Of a DNA stretch of 64,000 nucleotides, positions 1 to 8,456 are shown one piece after another. The position numbers and the translations under genes are program-made. The stretch is taken from NCBI RefSeq assembly GCF_001449115.1, contig NZ_LAIJ01000009.1, positions 1 through 64,000 on the forward strand, given 5' to 3'. The stretch is from Occallatibacter gabretensis. GTDB taxonomy: Bacteria > Acidobacteriota > Terriglobia > Terriglobales > Acidobacteriaceae. Below the pieces are notes generated by a model. The model was not told the DNA's origin and did not search any database. It saw only the letters and a program-made list of their open reading frames with translations. Every line of letters begins with the position of its first letter. Positions within the stretch are counted from its first letter, which is position 1.

Positions 1-78
1 CGTCTTGCCATGATCAATATGACCAATCGTTCCCACGTTCACATGAGGCTTCGAACGATCAAACTTTTCCTTCGCCAT
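1..78 (-). CDS. tuf: Elongation factor Tu, N-terminal 26 codons (partial)
   Basis: The reverse strand reads [16 protein letters not shown] followed by [10 protein letters not shown], the invariant EF-Tu N-terminus with the P-loop (GHIDHGKT) that binds GTP. EF-Tu carries aminoacyl-tRNA to the ribosome in the cytoplasm. The start ATG is at 78-76, preceded by purine-rich AAGGAACGGACAGGG. The remainder lies beyond the left edge. Four tRNA genes and two small ORFs lie upstream on the same strand, so this is probably the tufB-type copy of a tRNA-tuf operon rather than the copy in the str ribosomal operon. Confidence 0.97.
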
Positions 79-156
79 TACCCTGTCCGTTCCTTCCGTT
101 TAACTTTCAAATTTAGCTACCGGCTTTTAACCGTCAGCTCTTAAATCTCATCCGGC

Positions 157-468
157 TCATGCGTAATACGCGTAAGCCTTGAAATACTTCTGCCGCAGAT
201 CTCCCGGCACCTTTTCCACCAACCGAAGATACCGCTCGCGCGTCAATCCCTGGTCGCTCACCGGCAGCGCGTTGTAGAGCGCCGGAGCATCTTTACCCAG
301 CCAGCCCCGATTCAGCACTTCTTCAAAACTGCGAATCGAGAACTTCGACTTCGCCGCGCGGCTCAGAAGAACGTCCACATCTCGCGCATCGAACGCCGCA
401 TCCAGTAGCGAATGCAGCTTCGCGTAAGTCTTTTCGTCCTGTACCGCGATCGTCGCCTGCTCGAACAT
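157..468 (-). CDS. Small conserved-looking protein between tRNA-Gly and tuf
   Basis: 103 residues, begins MFEQATIAVQDEKTYAKL and ends KYFKAYAYYA. It is soluble, with no signal peptide or membrane segment, and I recognise no domain. The N-terminal half looks helical (LHSLLDAAFDARDVDVLL). It lies on the same strand as the tRNAs, 48 bp downstream of tRNA-Gly and 78 bp upstream of tuf, so it is probably carried on the tRNA-tuf transcript. The ribosome-binding site is weak (GGTTCGGAAAAA before ATG). Its function cannot be assigned. Confidence 0.7.
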   Translation of the reverse strand: MFEQATIAVQDEKTYAKLHSLLDAAFDARDVDVLLSRAAKSKFSIRSFEEVLNRGWLGKDAPALYNALPVSDQGLTRERYLRLVEKVPGDLRQKYFKAYAYYA

Positions 469-516
469 TTTTTCCGAACCCTCGTACAGCTTTTAAAACC
501 CCGAGCTTTTAAAACC

Positions 517-591
517 TGGAGCGGGAGACGGGACTCGAACCCGCGACCAACAGCTTGGAAGGCTGTGACTCTACCACTGAGTTACTCCCGC
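517..591 (-). tRNA. tRNA-Gly (anticodon TCC)
   Basis: Reverse strand: acceptor arms GCGGGAG/CTCCCGC, D-arm containing AACTCAGTGGTAGAGT, anticodon loop CTTCCAA (anticodon TCC), T-arm GGGTTCGAATCCC, discriminator T and an encoded CCA at 517-519. It is 75 nt and part of the tRNA-tuf operon. Confidence 0.98.
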
Positions 592-688
592 AAAAACAGT
601 TCTCAGTGGATCGTTGTCAGTGATTCGATTTCATGCCCAGCCTCAGCAATCTAACCACGAACCACTATCCACTGATCACTTGCATTTC

Positions 689-764
<76 letters not shown>

Positions 765-775
765 CCTACTAAAAC

Positions 776-1057
776 CTACTTGCTACTGCCCCGCCGTACC
801 CGATCCGCCTGCATGGCGATATATGTCCGAAAGGCAAACGTTCCCAAAATAAAGACCGGAATCCATCGAATCCCAATCTGCCTTCCAAACACCGCCACCG
901 TACCGCCGCCAATCGTCCACCACGCCAGCACAGCCAGAACCGTGTACAGCAAAAGCGCCAACCAGTATTTCCGGTCTAATTCAGCACCGGCACTATGAAA
1001 ACGCGCCCACCTGCGCTTTTGGGCAAGATAAATCGAAGTCTCCCACCACCAGCGCAT
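776..1057 (-). CDS. Small two-helix membrane protein inside the tRNA cluster
   Basis: 93 residues, beginning MRWWWETSIYLAQKRRW. A basic N-terminus is followed by two hydrophobic segments at about residues 30-52 (KYWLALLLYTVLAVLAWW) and 62-80 (GIRWIPVFILGTFAFRTY), then a basic tail ending VRRGSSK. GAGGGTTGG lies just before the ATG at 1057. The gene ends 11 bp before tRNA-Thr(GGT) and starts 21 bp after tRNA-Tyr, so it must be cut out of the tRNA precursor or read from it before processing. I do not recognise the family. Confidence 0.65.
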   Translation of the reverse strand: MRWWWETSIYLAQKRRWARFHSAGAELDRKYWLALLLYTVLAVLAWWTIGGGTVAVFGRQIGIRWIPVFILGTFAFRTYIAMQADRVRRGSSK

Positions 1058-1078
1058 CGTCCAACCCTCAACAAATCA

Positions 1079-1165
1079 TGGTGCACAGGGGAGGATTCGA
1101 ACCTCCGTAACTCGTTGAGTGGCAGATTTACAGTCTGCTGCCATTAACCGCTCGGCCACCTGTGC
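1079..1165 (-). tRNA. tRNA-Tyr (anticodon GTA)
   Basis: Class II tRNA of 87 nt: acceptor GCACAGG/CCTGTGC, long variable arm between the anticodon stem and T-arm, anticodon loop CTGTAAA (GTA), T-arm GAGGTTCGAATCCTC, discriminator A and encoded CCA. Confidence 0.98.
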
Positions 1166-1386
1166 ATCTGTCACCCTGCCGGTCAAAAATCAACCGTCAG
1201 GGGCCTGACCTTCCTGCTCTTACGCCTCAAACCCGGCTTTCCGCGCACCAGCGTTCCACCGGAGCCATTCCGGCTTGTCGCTGCATGGCCGTCAGTGGGA
1301 TCACCGCTTCAGGACAGGCCCGGCGCCTGAAACCTCACACGCCGGTTTAATCTTCCTTGCCGTTCAGCTCCGAAATACCCCTAGAG

Positions 1387-1462
1387 TGGAGCTGGCGAAG
1401 GGATTTGAACCCCCGACCCTCTGATTACAAATCAGATGCTCTACCAGCTGAGCTACGCCAGC
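1387..1462 (-). tRNA. tRNA-Thr (anticodon TGT)
   Basis: Acceptor GCTGGCG/CGCCAGC, D-arm TAGCTCAGCTGGTAGAGC, anticodon loop TTTGTAA between TCTGA/TCAGA (TGT), T-arm GGGGGTTCAAATCCC, encoded TCCA. It is the first gene of the tRNA-tuf operon. The stretch 1166-1386 between it and tRNA-Tyr has no convincing gene. Confidence 0.98.
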
Positions 1463-1939
1463 CCTACCAGACGGTCTTCACTGCTTCTCCAACCGCCCAA
1501 ACCACTCCGGAAAAACTGCTCCGGAAACCTTGAAATCCGCGGACACACTGCCTCTCCGCGCACATCACGGCACAGAAATCAAGGTTAGCATAGCGCGCTC
1601 AACGGAGCAACATGTCGCATGGCAGAAAAACACCCTCGCAGAGTCCTACGGATTTATCTTGACAGACCGCCAAAATACAGCGGAACCTGCTTGTGCTGGA
1701 ATCTTGCGCAATCAGGCGTTTTCTGGGGATTCTTCATACTTACCGCGCCATTTTTCCAGCCCATTTCGGCGCCTGTTCCGCCGTACGCTGCGCAAACCGT
1801 AGCCGTGGCCTCTGATGACCGCCGAAAATTAACGCTGCAGCCTCGCGGAACACCATACCCTGAGGCCATCTTGTCCTCCGAAATTTCTCCGTTTCAAAGT
1901 TTCTCCGTTGACAAAGTTTCTCTGTTTAAAGGAAGAGCC
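1463..1939. other. Intergenic region between divergent tRNA-tuf operon and csgG-like gene
   Basis: 477 bp with no convincing ORF. It must hold the promoter of the leftward tRNA-tuf operon, but I see no strong -35/-10 pair. The right end carries the triple repeat listed separately, and a TTGACA at 1908-1913 that has no good -10 at the expected spacing. Confidence 0.6.
1881..1929 (+). repeat. Three tandem copies of a 15-17 bp element upstream of csgG-like gene
   Basis: Consecutive units AAATTTCTCCGTTTC (1881-1895), AAAGTTTCTCCGTTGAC (1896-1912) and AAAGTTTCTCTGTTTAA (1913-1929), ending directly before the ribosome-binding site GGAAGAG. This could be a regulator-binding array or a leader structure. 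Confidence 0.75.
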
Positions 1940-2929
1940 ATGACGAAAACCCTGAAGTTTCTCTCTCCATTCTCTGCCGTCCTTCTACTCATAGCGGCAT
2001 CCATCCCCGCATCCGCGCAACGCAAGCCACGCATCGCCGTCCTCGACTTCGATTACGGCACCGTCCGCAGCTACGTTCAAGCTTACTTCGGTACAGACGT
2101 CGACCTCGGCAAAGGCATCACGCAGATGCTCGTCACCAATCTCGTCAAAGACGGCAGTTACACCATGATTGATCGTGCGGCCATGGACAAGATCCTCGCC
2201 GAGCAGAACTTCTCCAACTCCAATCGCGCCGATCCCTCCAGCGCCGCCAAAATCGGCAAGCTCCTCGGCGTCGACGCCATCATCGTCGGCACCATCACCG
2301 AATTCGGCAATGAGACCAAGAACCAGGGTCTCGCCGGCGGCGGCGGCAGCGGCTGGACCGGAGCCCTCGCCGGCATCCATCACTCCAAATCCAGCACCAA
2401 CGTCGGCCTCAACGCGCGCATCATCAATGTCGATACCGGCGAAATCATGGGCGTAGCCGAAGGCACTGGCACATCTTCACGCTCCAGCACCGGCCTCGGC
2501 GGTGGTGGCGGCAACTGGAACGGCCACGGCGGCGGAGCCGTCGACTTCGGCTCCAGCAACTTCCAGAACACCATCATCGGCGAAGCCACCAAGGCTGCCG
2601 TCGAGAAGCTCACCACAGACGTCATTGCCGACGCGCCCAAGGTCTCCGTGCGCAGCATTTCCGTCGAAGGCGTCGTCGCCGCCGTTGACAGCGGCCAGAT
2701 CATCCTCAACATCGGCAAGAAATCCGGCGTTAAAGTCGGAGATCAGTTCACCGTCCTGCGCGTCACCAAGGAGATTAAAGACCCCTCCACCGGCGCTGTC
2801 CTCCGCAAGCTCACCACTAACGTCGGCGTTATCAAAGCCACCGATGTGGATGACATCTCTGCCGTCTGCAGCCCCGTCTCCGGCACAGACTTCAAGGTCG
2901 GCGACACCATCAAGACCGTCATGCAGTAA
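1940..2929 (+). CDS. CsgG/HfaB-family secreted protein
   Basis: 329 residues. The start chosen is ATG at 1940 (MTKTLKFLSPFSAVLLL), because it has GGAAGAG 7 bp upstream and gives a clean signal peptide ending ASAQ at about residue 27. A CsgG-like domain follows: RIAVLDFDYGTV, then GITQMLVTNLVKDGSYTMIDR, KIGKLLGVDAIIVGTITEFG and a conserved VGLNARIINVDTGEI. Gly-rich loops (residues about 155-165 and 215-225) interrupt it. The C-terminal part (about 250-329) resembles the small beta domain seen after CsgG-like modules. CsgG family proteins form outer-membrane secretion pores or assembly factors. No lipobox Cys and no curli genes are seen nearby, so the exact role is open. Confidence 0.85.
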   Translation: MTKTLKFLSPFSAVLLLIAASIPASAQRKPRIAVLDFDYGTVRSYVQAYFGTDVDLGKGITQMLVTNLVKDGSYTMIDRAAMDKILAEQNFSNSNRADPSSAAKIGKLLGVDAIIVGTITEFGNETKNQGLAGGGGSGWTGALAGIHHSKSSTNVGLNARIINVDTGEIMGVAEGTGTSSRSSTGLGGGGGNWNGHGGGAVDFGSSNFQNTIIGEATKAAVEKLTTDVIADAPKVSVRSISVEGVVAAVDSGQIILNIGKKSGVKVGDQFTVLRVTKEIKDPSTGAVLRKLTTNVGVIKATDVDDISAVCSPVSGTDFKVGDTIKTVMQ

Positions 2930-2953
2930 AAACAGAGATAAAGGGACAAAGAA

Positions 2954-3000
2954 AAAGCCGCGGATCGAAGCCTGTGCACTCAGGCCGGATTCGCGGCTTT
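2954..3000 (+). terminator. Terminator-like hairpin after the csgG-like gene
   Basis: Stem AAAGCCGCGA (2954-2963) pairs with TCGCGGCTTT (2991-3000). The loop is long and contains a second smaller stem (GCCTG/CAGGC). A short T run follows. Confidence 0.65.
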
Positions 3001-3155
3001 CTTGTGGATTCAGCTTCTCAGGCCGCCATCTGATCTTCATGTAGATGTAGTCGAGGTGGCGGGAAATCTTCAGAAACTATGGATGAACTTTGTTTGTAAG
3101 ATCTCGTCGGGATGAGCGACTGCATTGTAAGGAAGAAAGCTGAATTTGGAGCGGC

Positions 3156-3641
3156 ATGGTTGAGCTGGAGAAGATCATCAAAGTCCATGCCCCGATGGTG
3201 CACCGCATTGCGACCGTTTACGAACGCTATCCGGACAGAGTCGACGACCTGGTACAGGATGTTTGGATCGCTATATGGCAAGCCCTGCCGCGTTTGCATG
3301 ATCAAACGATGCTGAAAAGTTATATTGCGCGCATTACGCAGAATATCTGCGTCACGCATGTGCGGCGTGCCCTCGTGCGGCAGACGCACCCACTGACCGA
3401 CACTTTGCCAGATCCGGCTCCCCCTCTTGATGAAGCAGCGGCCCATGCGGTACAGCTGGCTCGTCTGATTGAAGCGGTGCGAAGTTTGCCGGAAAATCTC
3501 AAGGCAGTGGCGAGTCTCTATTTAGAGGACATGACGATCAAGGAGATTGCCCTTGCGTTGCAGATTAGTGAAAGCAACGTCTCTGTGCGACTGCACCGCG
3601 CAAAGGCCGCCATAAGGCTTAGTTTTGGAGAACCTTCATGA
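3156..3641 (+). CDS. ECF-type RNA polymerase sigma factor
   Basis: 161 residues, start ATG at 3156 with TTTGGAGCG upstream. Region 2 spans about residues 8-75: HAPMVHRIATVYERYPDRVD, then DLVQDVWIAIWQALP and YIARITQNICVTHVRRA, the -10 recognition helix. Region 4 spans about 108-157: SLPENLKAVASLYLEDM, then TIKEIALALQISESNVSVRL, the -35 recognition helix-turn-helix, and HRAKAAIR. There are no regions 1 or 3, which defines the extracytoplasmic-function class. The stop overlaps the next start as ATGA, so the downstream membrane protein is translationally coupled and is the likely anti-sigma partner. Confidence 0.92.
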   Translation: MVELEKIIKVHAPMVHRIATVYERYPDRVDDLVQDVWIAIWQALPRLHDQTMLKSYIARITQNICVTHVRRALVRQTHPLTDTLPDPAPPLDEAAAHAVQLARLIEAVRSLPENLKAVASLYLEDMTIKEIALALQISESNVSVRLHRAKAAIRLSFGEPS

Positions 3642-4231
3642 CTTCCATGCCCCCAAACGATCCGCTCGTCTCTCTCTGGCAAACCGCTCCAAGGCCCGAC
3701 ACACAACACCTTGTACAGGATTTGCAGCGGCTGAACCGGCTGCATCAGCGGCACAACCGGAGTGTGCTGACGATCGTGTGCGGCATTGCCGTACTGCTTG
3801 TTTTTGAGGAGGCGACAGGACGACTCGCGTCGCATGGGATTCTGAGCGGGATTTGGATTGCCGGGGTTGTAGCCGGCCTTATTTGGCAAAGGCGGGCTCG
3901 ATGCAACCAGCTGGATGCGTTGACTTTGGATACAGTCAGACTGTTGAAGGCCATGATTGCGCGCGCAAAGAGGGATCTGTTTGAGGCGCGATGCCTGTAT
4001 GCGGGAGTACCTCTTGGCGCTGCAGTGGGCTTCGCAGTGTCAAGCTTCGTAGGCATTCGTGCATCGGAGTCAGGCATAGCAGCGCATCCGCATCTTGAAA
4101 TAGCGCAGACGGGGGCCGGGGTCGCCGCATTGATCGCCATGATAGCGGCCGGTGCCATCCTCGCACGTTCAAGGAGAATTCAGGTTCGGGAGCTTAGCGA
4201 AAAGCTGAAAGCGATTGAGACCGAACTGTAA
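3638..4231 (+). CDS. Four-helix membrane protein coupled to the ECF sigma factor
   Basis: 197 residues, overlapping the sigma gene by 4 bp. The N-terminal 40 residues are polar and cytosolic-looking (PRPDTQHLVQDLQRLNRL). Hydrophobic segments lie at about 42-60 (VLTIVCGIAVLLVFEEA), 68-84 (ILSGIWIAGVVAGLIW), 118-138 (GVPLGAAVGFAVSSFVGI) and 155-176 (GVAALIAMIAAGAILARS). There is an amphipathic C-terminal helix (VRELSEKLKAIETEL). The HxxxCxxC zinc motif of ZAS anti-sigma factors is absent. Gene position suggests it controls the sigma factor; sequence alone does not prove it. Confidence 0.85.
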   Translation: MTSMPPNDPLVSLWQTAPRPDTQHLVQDLQRLNRLHQRHNRSVLTIVCGIAVLLVFEEATGRLASHGILSGIWIAGVVAGLIWQRRARCNQLDALTLDTVRLLKAMIARAKRDLFEARCLYAGVPLGAAVGFAVSSFVGIRASESGIAAHPHLEIAQTGAGVAALIAMIAAGAILARSRRIQVRELSEKLKAIETEL

Positions 4232-4308
4232 GATTTGCGGCGATGGTGCGACTGGAGTACTGACGCGTGTCCACAATGACAATACGATCCGCTTCTTCAG
4301 GGGGAACC

Positions 4309-4518
4309 ATGCTGAACAAATCGACTCAAAATATCGTCTTTGCTCTGTTTGCCAGTGCCGCTCTCGTCGGGCTGGCCTTCTATCAACGCTATGGAAGCCC
4401 GATTCACATATCGGAAGCCACGTTTTTCATCTTCGCCGCCCTCATCTGCGTATCGCCAGTGGTCTATCGCGTACTTCGCTGCAGGAGCTGCGGGAACAAG
4501 ACGTCGAACGTCGGCTGA
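4309..4518 (+). CDS. Small two-helix membrane protein downstream of sigma/anti-sigma pair
   Basis: 69 residues from ATG 4309 (MLNKSTQNIVFALF), chosen because AGGGGGAA precedes it; an in-frame ATG at 4267 would add 14 residues and has no ribosome-binding site. Two hydrophobic segments are seen (NIVFALFASAALVGLAFY and EATFFIFAALICVSPVVY), followed by a Cys-containing basic tail (LRCRSCGNKTSNVG). It lies 77 bp after the membrane partner of the ECF sigma factor and may belong to the same transcript. No family is recognised. Confidence 0.6.
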   Translation: MLNKSTQNIVFALFASAALVGLAFYQRYGSPIHISEATFFIFAALICVSPVVYRVLRCRSCGNKTSNVG

Positions 4519-4578
4519 AGGCTGATTTCGTAACAATCCGCAATTTGGGAAGCAGTGGGTACTGAAGCAGATATGTCT

Positions 4579-6336
4579 TTAGTGCCCCAGGAACGCCTCC
4601 AGCTTCGCAACTTCCCTCTCAGCCTGTGCGATGTATTCATTCGCCGTGCTCAGATCCCTCGCATTCAGCGACTGCCGCGCCTCGGCCAGATTACTATCCA
4701 TCCGGCTCATCGAGGACACAATATCCGTGCGCAGATCTAGCCCCTGCGCCTGCTGCTGCGTGCGCAACGCCTGCACTCCGCCTCGCGCCGCATCCGCCCG
4801 CGCGGAAAGATTCATCAGCTTGTCTTTCACTTCGCGAATCTGCTCAGGTGAAGGCACAGCCGGTGCAGGCGGAGCATTCGCGGACTGCGGCACATACGGC
4901 TGACGGACCGCCGGCGCATTAGTCCGTTGTCCAGATGAAGCAGAACCAGCCGAACCAGAACCGGCTTGGCCTGAACCAGCTGCTCCATTCGCAGCTGGTC
5001 TGGGAGCAGCCGGATTGGCATTCGCCGCAGGCGCGCCCGCAGCCAGCGATGACCCAACCGATCCACTCGCCGGTTGCACTGGAGTCGCCGACGCCATCTC
5101 GGCGGAAGATGGGGTAGAAGCCGGCGGAGTTGCCGGGGCTGGCGTAGCTTCCGGCTGCGCCGGGTTTGTGGCTGGCGCGGAGCTACGCTTCGCCATCAGC
5201 ATCGGATAGAACCGCGGCCCAAGCGTGGCCACTGCCGCAATCGCCAGCACCGCCGCAATCGCGCCCAGCGTAATCCACAATCCCCGATTGCCCTTGCTCT
5301 TTTGCGCCGCTGGAACCACCTGCGGAACCGGAGTAAATTTCGGGGCCTCATTCGGCTGCGGCGCTGACGCCGTTGAAGGTACAGGCACGGGACCAGGCAC
5401 ACCAGAAGCCGCTACTGCCGCCAAAGGCACAGCCCCCGCAACCGCTGTCGCAGACGCTGCAGCCATCGCCGGCGCAGCCACTGCTGGAGCGGAGACCGGA
5501 GTAGGAGCCGCAGCCTGCGGCTCGCGCACCGAACGCAGCGCATTCCGGAACGCATCCGCGCTCTGAAACCGCGCCGCCGGGTCCTTTGCCATCGCCGTCA
5601 ACACGATCTCGTTCAGCGCCACCGGCAGGCTAGGATTCACCTCGATCAGCGGCACAGGATTCTCATTGATCTGCGCATTCAAAACCGTGTACGAGCTCTC
5701 CGAGACAAACGGCTTCTTACCTGTAAACAACTCATACAGCGTCACGCCAAACGAGTAAATATCGCTCCGCGCATCAATCGGGCCGCCCTGCACCTGCTCC
5801 GGCGACATGTAGTACACCGAGCCCATCGTCGTCCCCGGCCGCGTCAGCTGCACGTCTTCGGTGCCCTTCGCAATCCCGAAATCCATCAGCTTCGCCACGC
5901 CATGCGAAGTAATCATGATGTTCGCCGGCTTGATGTCCCTGTGCGTCACCCCGTGGCTGTGCGCATAGCTCAGACCAGCCAGTGTCTGCGAAGCATAATC
6001 CAGCATCTGTTCCAGCGGAATCGGTCCCGGCGAAGCCAGCTTTTCCAGAGTCGCGCCCTCCACATACTCCATCACCATCACAAAGTGGTTCTGGTATTGG
6101 AAGGCCGTCCTCAGCTGCGCGATATTCGGATGCTCCAGCGTGCCCAGCGTGCGAATCTCCGCCAGAAAACGCGCCGCCAGTTCAGGCTGTGCCGCAAAGT
6201 CCGGAAGAAGAACTTTCATCGCCTCTTCACGGTTAGAAATCACATTGCGGACTTTGAAGACGCGGCCCATGCCGCCCGCGCCAATGGGCGCAATAATCTC
6301 ATAGTCGCCAATTCGCTGATTTGCATCCGATGCCAT
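4579..6336 (-). CDS. Membrane-anchored Ser/Thr protein kinase (PknB type)
   Basis: 585 residues from ATG 6336, which has GGAGG immediately upstream. The kinase domain spans about residues 8-270: IGAGGMGRVFKV glycine loop, EEAMKVLL with the ATP-binding Lys, HGVTHRDIKPANIM catalytic loop, LMDFGIAKG magnesium loop and a YYMSPEQVQG activation segment, so all catalytic residues are present. An Ala/Pro-rich linker follows (about 280-345), then one transmembrane helix at about 351-372 (LWITLGAIAAVLAIAAVATL), an extracytoplasmic Ala/Pro/Ser-rich stretch and a helical C-terminus (about 510-585). There are no PASTA repeats, so the external part is not the peptidoglycan-sensing type. It is transcribed alone, after the M28 peptidase. 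Confidence 0.93.
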   Translation of the reverse strand: MASDANQRIGDYEIIAPIGAGGMGRVFKVRNVISNREEAMKVLLPDFAAQPELAARFLAEIRTLGTLEHPNIAQLRTAFQYQNHFVMVMEYVEGATLEKLASPGPIPLEQMLDYASQTLAGLSYAHSHGVTHRDIKPANIMITSHGVAKLMDFGIAKGTEDVQLTRPGTTMGSVYYMSPEQVQGGPIDARSDIYSFGVTLYELFTGKKPFVSESSYTVLNAQINENPVPLIEVNPSLPVALNEIVLTAMAKDPAARFQSADAFRNALRSVREPQAAAPTPVSAPAVAAPAMAAASATAVAGAVPLAAVAASGVPGPVPVPSTASAPQPNEAPKFTPVPQVVPAAQKSKGNRGLWITLGAIAAVLAIAAVATLGPRFYPMLMAKRSSAPATNPAQPEATPAPATPPASTPSSAEMASATPVQPASGSVGSSLAAGAPAANANPAAPRPAANGAAGSGQAGSGSAGSASSGQRTNAPAVRQPYVPQSANAPPAPAVPSPEQIREVKDKLMNLSARADAARGGVQALRTQQQAQGLDLRTDIVSSMSRMDSNLAEARQSLNARDLSTANEYIAQAEREVAKLEAFLGH

Positions 6337-6467
6337 GGGACCTCCGGAGAAGATTGTTGACCGAATATGGGTGGTGAAACTCGGCAGGGGCCCGTTACAG
6401 ATCGCCGCAAGTTTATCCCACCGCAACTCCCTAAGCCCACAAAATTCGGAGAGTTCCTTCAAACACT

Positions 6468-6498
6468 TAGGCCGCAAATCCATCGGATTTGCGGCCTA
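6468..6498 (-). terminator. Perfect 14-bp hairpin between M28 peptidase and kinase genes
   Basis: TAGGCCGCAAATCC (6468-6481), a 3-base loop, then its exact complement (6485-6498). It lies 32 bp past the stop of the peptidase gene. The T tract on the reverse strand is poor, so termination efficiency is uncertain. Confidence 0.6.
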
Positions 6499-6530
6499 TG
6501 CTCCAATAACCAACCACTAGCCACTAACAA

Positions 6531-8300
6531 CTACTTCGGAAACACATCCAGCGGCTCTCTCGCCTTCTGCTCCTCCGCCGGATTCGGCAGCGGCTTGCGC
6601 GGCAGCATCTGGTCCCTCTGCGCCGCGTTGTAGAGGAAGATCGCCTCCACCGTCGCAATCTGCTTTAGATCCGCCGGCTGCAGCCGCTCATACGTGTCCT
6701 GGTTCGAGTGATGCGTCCGCGTCTCGTAATCCAGCTCATCCTGAATGTACTGGAAACCCGGAATCCCCACCGCGTCAAAGCTCAGGTGATCCGTTCCGCC
6801 GGTGTTCTGGTTCGTAATCGTCGTCACGCCCAGGTCCTTCAGCGGCTCAATCCACTGCGCAAAGATCGGCGCAATTGCGCTGTTTCCCTGCGTATAAATT
6901 CCGCGAATCTTGCCCGAGCCGTTATCCACATTGAAGTAAGCAGAGATCAGTTTCTGCTCCGGCTTCAACTCCAGCGGCCCAGTCGCGCGCCGCATGAAGT
7001 CCGGCAACTGCCGCTGGTCCGGCGCATCCGAAAGCTTCGCCGAGCCATAATGCTGCACGCAGTATCCGCGCGAGCCAAACAATCCTTCTTCCTCGCCCGT
7101 CCACAGCGCAATGCGAATCGTCCGCCGCGGCTTCACTCCCAGCGCCTTCAGGATCCGCACCGCCTCCATCGCCACAATCGTGCCCGCGCCGTTATCCGTC
7201 GCGCCCGTGCCCGCAATCCAGCTGTCCAGGTGTCCGCCCACCATCACTACCTGGTCCTTCAGCGCAGGATCAGTCCCCGGAATCTCCGCCACCGTATCGA
7301 ACCCATGCTCATGCTCGCCGGTAAACTTCGTCAGCACGTTAATCTCCACGCTCACCGGAGCCTTGGCCTGCGTCAGCCGGTACAGCCGCCCATAGCTCTC
7401 AATCGCCGCTACCACCACCGGCACGGTCACCTTCGTATCCGCGTGATATGGCGTCCGTCCCAGCGTCGCGCCGTTGTCGTCAAAGAACGTTCCGCCCGAT
7501 CCTCCGCCATTCGAAGCATCGCGGCTCGGCTCAATCACCGCCGCCACCTTCTCGTCCGTAAAGAACTTCACAATCTTGTCGATCAGTTGCAGCCTGGCCA
7601 TCCGTTCCCGCAGCCGCGCCTGCATATCTGGCGGCAATCCGCCACCACCGCCCGCGCTCACCGGAAACTCCGCAATCTCCTCCAGTTCCTTCTCCGTGTA
7701 GCGAGAAAACAGCGCCTTATCCACCGGGGGAACCTCGCGCATCGCGCCAAACAGAACTACCTTGCCCGCGAGCTGGCCCTTGTACTTGTCGAAATCCGCT
7801 TCGCTCTGGATGCTCACAAACACCACATCGCCCGTCACCGGCCCTGAAGTCGAAGGCGACCACGGCGTAGCCTGCACAATCAGCACCGCCGTATCCGGCG
7901 TCGTCATCCGCGCCCACGTATTCAGCTGCTGCCAGCCCAGTCCGAACTCGCCCCAGTCCTCCAGATGCGCATTCTCCAGGCCAATCTTCGTCAGCGTATC
8001 CCGTGTCCACTCATTTGCTTTCTTCGCATTTGGCGAACCCGTCAGTCGCGGCCCAATCCCATCCATCAGCGCCGTCCCAAACTCCATCACATGCGAGTGG
8101 TTCAGCCCCTCGTTGCGAATCCGCTGATACATCGCCAGGTCCAGCTTTTCCATCGCCGGCTGAACTTCGGCATACGGATCGGTAGCAGCGGGCGCAGCCG
8201 CAGCCTTCGGCTTATCAGCTCCATACACAAACGGCGCACACACCGTCACTGCCACGCCCAACACAGCCGCGGCCGGAATACGAAAATGCTTCACTGGCAT
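6531..8300 (-). CDS. Secreted M28-family zinc aminopeptidase with PA insert
   Basis: 589 residues with a signal peptide (FRIPAAAVLGVAVTVCAPFVYGA). A protease-associated type insert lies at about residues 150-265 (KGQLAGKVVLFGAMREVPP). The M28 catalytic domain follows, with all expected ligands: VMVGGHLDSW (His, Asp), GATDNGAGTIV (bridging Asp), WTGEEEGLFGS (Glu-Glu, catalytic base and ligand), FNVDNGSGKIRG (Asp) and TRTHHSNQDTYE (His). It probably trims peptides in the periplasm or outside. The start at 8300 is supported by the signal peptide. It is a single gene with a hairpin after it. Confidence 0.93.
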   Translation of the reverse strand: MPVKHFRIPAAAVLGVAVTVCAPFVYGADKPKAAAAPAATDPYAEVQPAMEKLDLAMYQRIRNEGLNHSHVMEFGTALMDGIGPRLTGSPNAKKANEWTRDTLTKIGLENAHLEDWGEFGLGWQQLNTWARMTTPDTAVLIVQATPWSPSTSGPVTGDVVFVSIQSEADFDKYKGQLAGKVVLFGAMREVPPVDKALFSRYTEKELEEIAEFPVSAGGGGGLPPDMQARLRERMARLQLIDKIVKFFTDEKVAAVIEPSRDASNGGGSGGTFFDDNGATLGRTPYHADTKVTVPVVVAAIESYGRLYRLTQAKAPVSVEINVLTKFTGEHEHGFDTVAEIPGTDPALKDQVVMVGGHLDSWIAGTGATDNGAGTIVAMEAVRILKALGVKPRRTIRIALWTGEEEGLFGSRGYCVQHYGSAKLSDAPDQRQLPDFMRRATGPLELKPEQKLISAYFNVDNGSGKIRGIYTQGNSAIAPIFAQWIEPLKDLGVTTITNQNTGGTDHLSFDAVGIPGFQYIQDELDYETRTHHSNQDTYERLQPADLKQIATVEAIFLYNAAQRDQMLPRKPLPNPAEEQKAREPLDVFPK

Positions 8301-8456
8301 GGGAAATCAAACTCCAGAATGTCTAAGAATTATCGTGCAAGATACTTGCGGTGAATTGTAAAGGCCCAGCCCACCTTCCGAGTAAACCTGCTGGCGCCTG
8401 ACCACGTCTGAAGTTATAAGGAAATTGCCGCGCTGGCAAATTGTGAAGGAGATGAC

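Noticed and set aside
6708..7847. 379-codon + strand frame opposite the M28 peptidase
   Set aside because: Arg/His-rich shadow; all peptidase zinc ligands are on the reverse strand.
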